A DNA stretch of 63,268 bases from Perkinsus chesapeaki. Lineage: Eukaryota > Perkinsozoa > Perkinsida > Perkinsidae. A model generated the notes under the pieces. It was given only the letters and a program-made list of their open reading frames with translations. It did not search any database and was not told where the DNA came from. Position numbers and translations under genes: made by a program. This document shows positions 56,778-63,268 of this stretch, piece after piece; within the stretch, counting starts at the first letter, position 1, and each line of letters opens with the position of its first letter. The stretch spans positions 1-63,268 of the forward strand of contig JAAPAO010000145.1 of NCBI GenBank assembly GCA_013115145.1, in the 5' to 3' direction.

Positions 56778-59700
56778 ATGTCTACTTCCTCTTCGGTAGC
56801 AGCCCATGGACACAACGATACTAAAGAATATGGTAGACGTTTAGAGGAGCTGTATGCTGCTGAGGGGGATGAGATAATGAGAGCTAAGGTGCCACAGTTC
56901 ATGGAGAGGTAGTATTGGCAAAGGCTAGGATGCCTAAGATGGCAACCAATGGGCTATATTAATATCATAGGGAACTATATAAGGGGTGTCATCAAGTGAT
57001 ATTAATCACTTAGTACGTTGTGCATTGCGATGAAACTTGGTGAGGGCCAAACAGATTACGAGTTGAGCAGAACTCGTAATCTATTAAGTCAAAACCCATT
57101 TATTATATGGCCATAGACTTGGTATATTTTCCTATATCATATATTTTTGGTATTATTTATCATTTTTCTACCAAATTTCCTATGGTTTTTGGGATAGGTA
57201 TGAATGATAAGGGATAATATAGAATGACGAAAATCTTAATCAATAATAATAGCGTTACTAAATAAAGATGAAATAGCACCAAGATTATGAGCGCTCAAGA
57301 GACTGGATGGGCTACCTTATCTTCTCATCAGGTACTCCTCCTGCCCTGCTCTCTTTTTTCGACTAGTTAAAGATAAGTTCGAGAGAATATCCAACGGTCG
57401 ACGGGACGCAGCACCGGTAGCTACCAGTGTTGGGGACCAGGCAGTTGCTGACGGTAATAGGGTGCGAGCACTTCGTTTGGAAGGGAAAGTGGACCAGTTT
57501 TAAATAGGGGGGGAAAAAGAAGCTCTCTCGGCAAGAGAGTGATAAATGTCAGAATTATTGAAATAACGGAGAGCTTCGTTGCATATGACTTTATGATTTG
57601 CTGCTCACTCTACTGTATGAGACTTTGTCCTTGAGGCAGTTTTATGAGCTCAGGGACTTCAGCCGGGTATTGGGGGGCTAGATATGCAATAATGCAGAAA
57701 TGTACAGCTGTTTTAGGAGACAGCGAGATGAGGCTCATAAAAGCTTCATGTTTTACTGGCTGAAATTTATGAGTGTTTTGTCGTAGGAGACCCGATGGAT
57801 ATATTAATGGGCGACAGTGGGGCTGATGAGGAGATGGCCGCCGCCTTTACTGAGGACTTCAAAGGCGATCCTGCCTTACTGGTGAAGCAGGAGACCAGTA
57901 AAGCAACGGTGGCTGTGCAACAAACTAGCAAAAAGAAAAGAGGAAGTATTATGGGTCTCTGGGGAGGTGATTCCTAAGCCCTGTGTTCAGCTCTGCCACC
58001 TTTGGATGCCTCGGAATACGACGTGTTTAAGCGCTACTTTAATGGGTTGCGGTCGGAAGAGGGCCGGATGTATACCTTACCATCCTCGACCATGCCGGAG
58101 AAATGTGTGGCTTGGTAGTAGCGTTATCGAGATGCCTTGTAATGCTGGTTCTCAGTAAAGTGGAGGGGCATACAGTGGGGAATTGCCCTTATAGAAGATG
58201 CACCAAATGTGGTGAGATGGGACATGCTGATGCGGAAGGATGTCAGGATAAGGGTGCTGGGACTGATGAGCAGGTTGAGGTGATACTAGGGAGTTGGGGG
58301 TGGGGCATTGGAAGAAAATAAATTATAGTAAATTACACATATCTATAGAAATTGGCGGGTTTCGTAACGACTGAGCGTTATGTTACTGGCGGTATGTCCG
58401 TGGATTTATCACCAGGCAACAAGCAGGTGAAGTGATAGAGCAGTAGTAGACATAGTTTCAAAGTCTGTAATGGTGTGACGGGGGAGAGCTTCTCACAATT
58501 GCGTATGTTTCTCAATACGCTATCGGCCAAGTACATAAACCCTTATCGGTTTAACTGTAACAGCAGTTAGAATGCCGGCAAGGAAATCTTTGTGAGCCTA
58601 CATGCAGCAGAGAGGATAAATCTTCAGAAGTCATGAGGAGGGAACAACTTAAACTACAAGCGCCAAATCTCAATTCTAGTGCATTTTCAAGTGAAGCAGT
58701 TTGTGGGGTCTGACAGGCTCTTAAGGAGGATGCTAAGGTCGGGGATTTAGGGCTCATGACATCGGAAAAACAATAATTGTTGGCTCGTGTCTTGACACTA
58801 TATACGCGGCTGTTATTTATATTAATATCCCTGACTCGTGATATCCCTGTATTAAAGACTACATTGAAAGTTGTTCAGTCGGTGGTGGAGGAGGAGGTTG
58901 CCATTGTACTTGGCAAAGGCACCAGTGCCGTCTCCAAGGACGAGGCCGCATTTGTTCTTGACTCGCTAAGGTAGGCTCTACATAGCCCCTTCGTTGGATG
59001 TGTCTATAAGGTGCACTACTTGTGGCGGTCGAGGACACGGGCTTTATTGCAAAGCGAAGAGTAGGGGACAGTTATTGTGTGCTAGGAGTGTTGTGTTAGG
59101 GTTTGGTCTGTGGGAGAGACCAAGCAAAAGTGCCTTGCTGGGAGGTGTGGACAAGCCGTCTGCATCGCATCATCGTCATAGCAGTGAGAGTAGACCGAAG
59201 AAGGCAGAGGAAGAGGAAGATACAAAGTAGGTCGGGTTGACAGCTGGAGGGGCGAACCAGTTACCTATGAGGACCCTTATTTAGGTCGAGAACTCGAGAG
59301 AAGCGCAAAAGAGCAAGTTCGCGGTCTCGGTCGAGAAGGTAGGTTACCGAAGGATGCACCCGCCGCTGTGAAGTTACGAAAATAACAATTCCCACTTCAA
59401 TGCGGTCCGTGTAGATTTGGAGAATTGAATTCGAAATGAAAAGTTAATAAAATATCAGTGCACAACCTCCTGACGCGGTGGGAGCGATATGTTTGCTATT
59501 GTGGGAGTCGTTTGAATGCAGATGCTGCTGCCGAAGACGGGTCAGTTGAATTATCTATCTCCTGTGCACTCTTCGAGGGGGTCATCGGTGGAAGCGTGGA
59601 TGGCTTGCATCGTGGCCCGGCAACTGCTTCGCTCCGCTCTGTTCGGATGCGCTTTTTCAGATCGCGAACGCATGACTCGAGGACTGCTAGACGCAGGGAA

Positions 59701-60183
59701 TCTTCAGAGAGACATCACACGTAATATTGTGGCGCGCGGTCACGCTACTTGTTGATTCAGTCGTTCTCCGGAGCGTCGTAGCGAACGTGGTGGCACGAAA
59801 GATGACAAGAGCGGTCGTAAGTCTGGGTCGTCGACGTGACACTCGAAGTTGGTTTCTCAGTGCCAAAGCCAGGCGGATCGTTCTTTGCCAACCTACCGCC
59901 AGTACGGGACGATCGATCACAGCAGCAGCAGCACCGTCGGAGCTACATGCGAAAGGGAGTTGCTGAGGGCAAGTCGGCGGCTGCTGTTGGGGACAGCCGG
60001 TGGGCTGGTAGGCTTGCTGTGGCTCATACCGACTTTTCCACAACTTCTGTTGGGATCAGGCGTCGGCACTGATGTGGCTGCTGAGAGCAGTGGAGGGCAC
60101 CGGGAATGGGAATCATACGGACGAGGGTATCACCGGGGTGGTGATTACCATAAGAAACAATCGTCGACTGCTGGGAAGGAGTA
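56778..60183 (+). CDS. CCHC zinc-knuckle protein with C-terminal RS-rich region, multi-exon
   Basis: The first exon encodes MSTSSSVAAHGHNDTKEYGR. Later exons encode RSRDWMGYLIFSSG (57295), MDILMGDSGADEEMAAAF (57795) and DASEYDVFKRYFNGL (57995). Zinc-knuckle-like segments are EGHTVGNCPYRRCTKCGEMG near 58165 and IRCTTCGGRGHGLYCKAK near 59005 (C-x2-C-x4-H-x3-C). The C-terminal exons are basic and Ser/Arg-rich: RTREKRKRASSRSRSRR (59290), SRTHDSRTARRRESSERHH (59663) and RSPERRSERGGTKDDKSG (59762). The last exons contain a Gln run and end DYHKKQSSTAGKE at TAG 60183. The combination suggests a splicing-related RNA-binding protein; no exact family was recognised. An earlier stop (59838) would apply if the intron with donor GTAAGT near 59817 is retained. 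Confidence 0.68.
59626..59637 (-). repeat. Dispersed motif family 2, inverted copy
   Basis: The minus strand reads GCGGAGCGAAGC. It ends 23 nt before the exon that starts at 59661 in the zinc-knuckle/RS gene (acceptor CTTTTTCAG). Confidence 0.85.
59721..59760 (+). other. 40-nt intron built around family 1 motif (motif 59722-59738)
   Basis: GT-AG intron joining RRRESSERHH in phase to RSPERRSERGG. TAATATTGTGGCGCGCG begins at the second base of the intron, so the motif includes the donor. The spacing to the acceptor is 22 nt. Confidence 0.82.
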
Positions 60184-60328
60184 GGCGGAGTTGAGGGAGG
60201 TTTTCAGGAATGATTCTATTTCAGCGAGTTCGGCCGAGCCCTGACATTGAGATCTCGAGAGGAGAGTCTTAGGGAGAACTACGGACGACAGCGCGAGGGT
60301 GAGTGCTTAGTATCATCTTATCGATCAA

Positions 60329-61191
60329 ATGGCGTCATTTCAGAGCCGGCTGGAAGGAAGCGAGGGATTGCCTTCGGTGCAGGGGGAGGCAGATCTGATC
60401 GAGAGTAGTAAGTTTCGGCGCCGCTGGGGTCTGGCAGTCTCACGGCTCAGTTACGGCGGATCGTCTCGGAACGCTTGGGAAGGATCGGCTTTCCAACAGT
60501 AAGCAGCATTTCGACTTGGTACGGTAGAGGTTCCATTTTAGGGATGACCTTACCAGCTGGACCAGGCGAGGCGATGAAGCGGTGAGTTGGGATGGGTGTT
60601 CATGGTGTAGGAGGAGAAGGTGCTCATGTCATCAGACTAGAGTCATCGATGATGAAGCCAGCAATCTCAACGCACGTCTCATAGAGGTTGATATCACCGA
60701 CTTGGATGGCAGACGGAAGGTCGTGCTTTTGACACCGGGAAGGTAAGGCAATTGCGGAGCGGGTCATTTCATTATTAAAGACAATTGCCGAGAAACAGTG
60801 AAAGTTTAAACAGAGGCGGCCCGGCTATTCTGATAGGGTCGAATCTCCTCGGTAAAATCTAGTGTAAAAATTCACTGTTTTTGGTTCACCAAATGCCGTT
60901 GGTTCGAGAAAAATTTTGGTCAAAATTGGCTCCTGATTGCCAAACCTGATCCGTGCCTGCATTCAGTACCATGTCCGATCTCGTCGAGTGGTATGCAGCT
61001 CGAGCGCCAGACCCATCTAAGGTTCGAGTGGTCGATGTGAACTCGGGGGTGGATTATGGCAACAGGGAAGTGACGGTGAAGAGGCTCGCCGACAATCAGC
61101 TCGGTAGAGGTAGATGCTCTCCATCGACCTCTGCGCAATTTTGGCAGGTACCGTGCGCGTCCGGCTGGAGACCTATACTGGCCACTACTGA
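60329..61191 (+). CDS. Unidentified multi-exon gene
   Basis: The start is MASFQSRLEGSEGLPSVQ. Joins supported by frame give TADRLGTLGKDRLSN, RDDLTSWTRRGDEA, then RVIDDEASNLNARLIEVDIT and DLDGRRKVVLLTPGR (60640-60745). The penultimate exon encodes MSDLVEWYAARAPDPSKVRV (60971). The last exon, after a short intron ending TTGGCAG at about 61147, encodes TVRVRLETYTGHY to TGA 61191. No membrane segment or known domain is recognised. It ends 72 bp before the TRAPPC2 start. Confidence 0.5.
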
Positions 61192-61263
61192 TGAGACAGT
61201 TTCACTATGGTTGCGCTTTTTCCGGTTGTGTTCGCTATCATCACCATCATGAGCATTTTTATC

Positions 61264-61894
61264 ATGTCTCGGCATGGCGCGCCTCCCCCTCCACCAGGCC
61301 GGAATGATCAAGTTGCTGATATAAATCTCTTCATGATAGTCGACGGCAAGGACGATCTTCCACTGTAGGCTCGTCGACGTCTACTTGGGTAGAATGTTAT
61401 CAGATACTCGGCAGACATCAGCTCCCTTGTCGGGCGGCGAGATGACTCCCCCCATCTTGACCAATTCGTCATGCATTCGTCCTTGGATGTGATCGATGAA
61501 GTTATGTGGACGACGACAGACAACTTCTTCCCGATGGTGGACCGTTTTAACGACTTCCTAATATCAGCGTAGCGATGTCCCGCGGCCGATCCTTCTCCAG
61601 CGCTTTGATAGGTTCGTTGGTGCCTCTAATGTGAGGTTCCTCCTGCTCCATCGCCACGCATCTGTTCGATCGCCGCAGCAGCTCGAACAAGACGTGCAAA
61701 ACATCCGGACGTTTTTCCAGGAGGTGCAGAATTTTCGACTAGAAAATTGGTGACTTCTCTTGCAGGTGCACCAGCTGTTTGTTAAAGTGCAGATGAATCC
61801 TTTATATGGTTTAAAGACAACTGGTGGACGCCAAGTCCGATGTAGACACTTTGACTCGGCCGTTAAAGAACTTGGCCGACGACTTTTGTTGTGA
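61264..61894 (+). CDS. TRAPPC2: TRAPPC2/sedlin-like TRAPP complex subunit, five exons, 159 residues
   Basis: TRAPPC2 is a core longin-fold subunit of the TRAPP complexes, which act as Rab exchange factors in ER-Golgi traffic. Exons 61264-61364, 61404-61568, 61612-61723, 61766-61808 and 61836-61894 sum to 160 codons including stop. Matches to sedlin run in order: NLFMIVDGKDDLPLYS, DDSPHLDQFVMHSSLDVIDE (family [20 protein letters not shown]), MVDRFNDFLISAFVGAS, VRFLLLHRHA, FFQEVHQLFVKVQMNPLY and the terminal FDSAVKELGRRLL. The short Pro-rich leader MSRHGAPPPPPGRN is extra relative to animals; an in-frame hydrophobic stretch upstream (from 61207) could be a longer start. Confidence 0.9.
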
Positions 61895-62452
61895 CTTGTA
61901 CTATGTTGAAGTTTCGATAACCGCAGCTTGGTGTTATCAAGTTGCCAAACAGCGCCAAGCTACTCCCAATCGGATAGAGAACTGAACCTTTTCGAGAGTG
62001 GGGAGATGGTGTTGACTAAAAGCCTGATGACTTCGAGGCATTCCGAAGTATCTTCCCAAGTTACTTGTAACCGATAAGGGCAGTACAAAGATGTTAACAG
62101 TAGCATGTTGGACATGACCTTAAATAGCGAGTTAATAGGAAGCCATTTTGTGAGGCTGCCGGGCTGCGAATCTTTGCAGTGCTGGTAGCAGCGCTACCTT
62201 CACTTCGGTGCTACCGTTGTCGGTAGTTGCAAAGCATTGTTCATTTGTTATACACAGTTAGCAGTTGCTGGTTCGGAACGTGCATTACATATGTATTAAC
62301 AAACGGTACTCAAGGACTATTATGGATGACAATGAATATCCTAATGCAGGATAGGAGGCATAACGAATAGCGACTAAGACAGATAAACTCGGAACCACAG
62401 ACCAGCACGAACTATGACGACGTCGACATGCTCCGGAGCAGTGTACGATAGA
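61895..62452. other. Convergent intergenic region
   Basis: About 560 bp between TRAPPC2 and the 3' end of the minus-strand membrane protein. A small inverted repeat (GGTAGC/GCTACC) lies near 62186-62200. No coding sequence is recognised. Confidence 0.45.
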
Positions 62453-63223
62453 CTACACCTGCCCGGGGCGAACATTGGGATCATTTCTGTAAATCTTACA
62501 GGTCAAAAATAATGCGACTAGAGGGATAATAACCGAGGCGGTATCGAGTGGCTCAGGAAGGACATTCAACTGAGCAAAAGTAAGATCTCCGCCGATGATC
62601 AATGTGATGAGCTCGTAAACGACAGAGAGCAAAGCCACTGCCAGGGCTTCGACCCATTTTGACACGCTCTTGTCCTCTAAGAAAACATGCGCCACAAAGA
62701 CGAGAAGTGGTAAACGACATAACAGAAGAACCAGAGCTGAAGCGAAAGAGCGTAAAATCATCCACCCTTCCATATCAAGGGGCCGAGCCGTGCCATAATA
62801 GGCTACTAGACGACCGACACATGTCAGTTCTATTGGCAGAGATATAATAGTTAAAGTGGAGGAGCTGATCGTCCAAGGCCTTTTCCGATCTATTACATAT
62901 GCCTTCCGATCACGTACATACTTCTCAAAAGCTTCCAGTGAACCATACCAGTGTTTTATAATCCTGTGAAGTTGCACTTTATCTCTCGTTACTAGGCATT
63001 CTGCATCTGCAAAAGTGAACTCACTGGCTTGCCTATCCAAGTCCCTCCGGTGGGGCAGATACTCGTAAACGATAAATACCCCCCACAAGCTGGCCAGAAT
63101 AAGACACACCAAAACGGTGCCAAGATGATATTCAGCATTGCTTTGGGTCCGCGAACTGAAGAAAGCGAACTGAATTGACATCAGCATAACGCTCAGTGTC
63201 GCGGCACCGAATGAATCTATCAT
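62453..63223 (-). CDS. Polytopic membrane protein, about six transmembrane segments, unknown function
   Basis: A 256-residue open frame with an in-frame stop 18 bases before the ATG, so it is complete as one exon or is a 3' terminal exon with an unusual start. Hydrophobic segments: SVMLMSIQFAFF (about 11-22), VLVCLILASLWGVFIVYEYL (37-56), LTIISLPIELTCVGRLVAYY (123-142), FASALVLLLCRLPLLVFVAH (160-179), ALAVALLSVVYELITLIIGG (191-210) and VIIPLVALFLTCKIY (230-244). A charged loop of about 60 residues lies between segments 2 and 3. No family was recognised. Upstream exons could lie off the right edge. Confidence 0.6.
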   Translation of the reverse strand: MIDSFGAATLSVMLMSIQFAFFSSRTQSNAEYHLGTVLVCLILASLWGVFIVYEYLPHRRDLDRQASEFTFADAECLVTRDKVQLHRIIKHWYGSLEAFEKYVRDRKAYVIDRKRPWTISSSTLTIISLPIELTCVGRLVAYYGTARPLDMEGWMILRSFASALVLLLCRLPLLVFVAHVFLEDKSVSKWVEALAVALLSVVYELITLIIGGDLTFAQLNVLPEPLDTASVIIPLVALFLTCKIYRNDPNVRPGQV

Positions 63224-63268
63224 TTGGTGGCGAGCGCGAATCTAATCTTCCGGATGCGGCATGAAGAT

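Noticed and set aside
1-63268. CRISPR arrays, bacterial operons, viral genes or toxin genes
   Set aside because: No regularly spaced direct repeats, no ribosome binding sites or polycistronic layout, and no recognisable viral or toxin proteins were seen.

Overview
The window is nuclear DNA from an intron-rich protist. The best fit is an alveolate of the Perkinsus type (Perkinsozoa), with moderate confidence. Genes are packed closely. Most coding sequence is cut into short exons by many very small GT-AG introns, often 39-55 nt. About 19 of 22 genes lie on the + strand. The recognisable proteins are typical eukaryotic housekeeping factors, with no bacterial operon structure and no ribosome binding sites. 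The species call is inference from gene content and architecture; no marker gene such as rRNA is present.

Layout. 324-6628 is an SPB1/FTSJ3 rRNA methyltransferase. 6963-17240 is a transportin-3/importin-13 type karyopherin. 17822-21196 is an AGC-family protein kinase. 21456-25418 is the PP2A scaffold subunit A (PR65). 26568-31437 holds two tandem intronless phosphotransferases with a choline-kinase-like fold; the second is frameshifted. 31737-32014 is a possible 78-residue two-exon gene. 32448-33297 (minus) is a CCCH zinc-finger protein, head to head with an intronless EMG1/NEP1 rRNA methyltransferase (33589-34305). 34495-40453 is a tandem array of three paralogous five-exon genes, each encoding two SpoVS/Alba-like domains behind a basic N-terminus. 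This array is the most unusual gene content in the window. 41383-47568 has an RRM protein, an unidentified gene and an ARM/HEAT-like gene. 47903-48468 (minus) is ribosomal protein uS12 (RPS23), head to head with a coiled-coil gene (48598-51175). An unidentified multi-exon gene follows (51177-54108), then RBM42 (54403-56311), a zinc-knuckle/RS-domain protein (56778-60183), an unidentified gene (60329-61191), TRAPPC2/sedlin (61264-61894) and a six-helix membrane protein on the minus strand (62453-63223).

The genes do not form one pathway. Several concern ribosome biogenesis and translation (SPB1, EMG1, RPS23) or mRNA processing (RBM42, the RS/zinc-knuckle protein, the RRM protein, and the karyopherin, whose human homologue imports SR proteins).

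The second notable signal is non-coding. Three dispersed short sequence families recur, mostly inside the small introns: GCGGAGCGAAGC, TAATTTMGTGGCGCGYG, and an AATCGAT...GGGCGCGCGC element. Copies in either orientation often lie 15-31 nt upstream of a 3' splice site. This pattern suggests introner-like insertion elements. Exon boundaries were placed by hand from splice consensus, reading frame and remembered family similarity. For six genes the exon lengths sum to a whole number of codons, which supports those models. Other boundaries are approximate.
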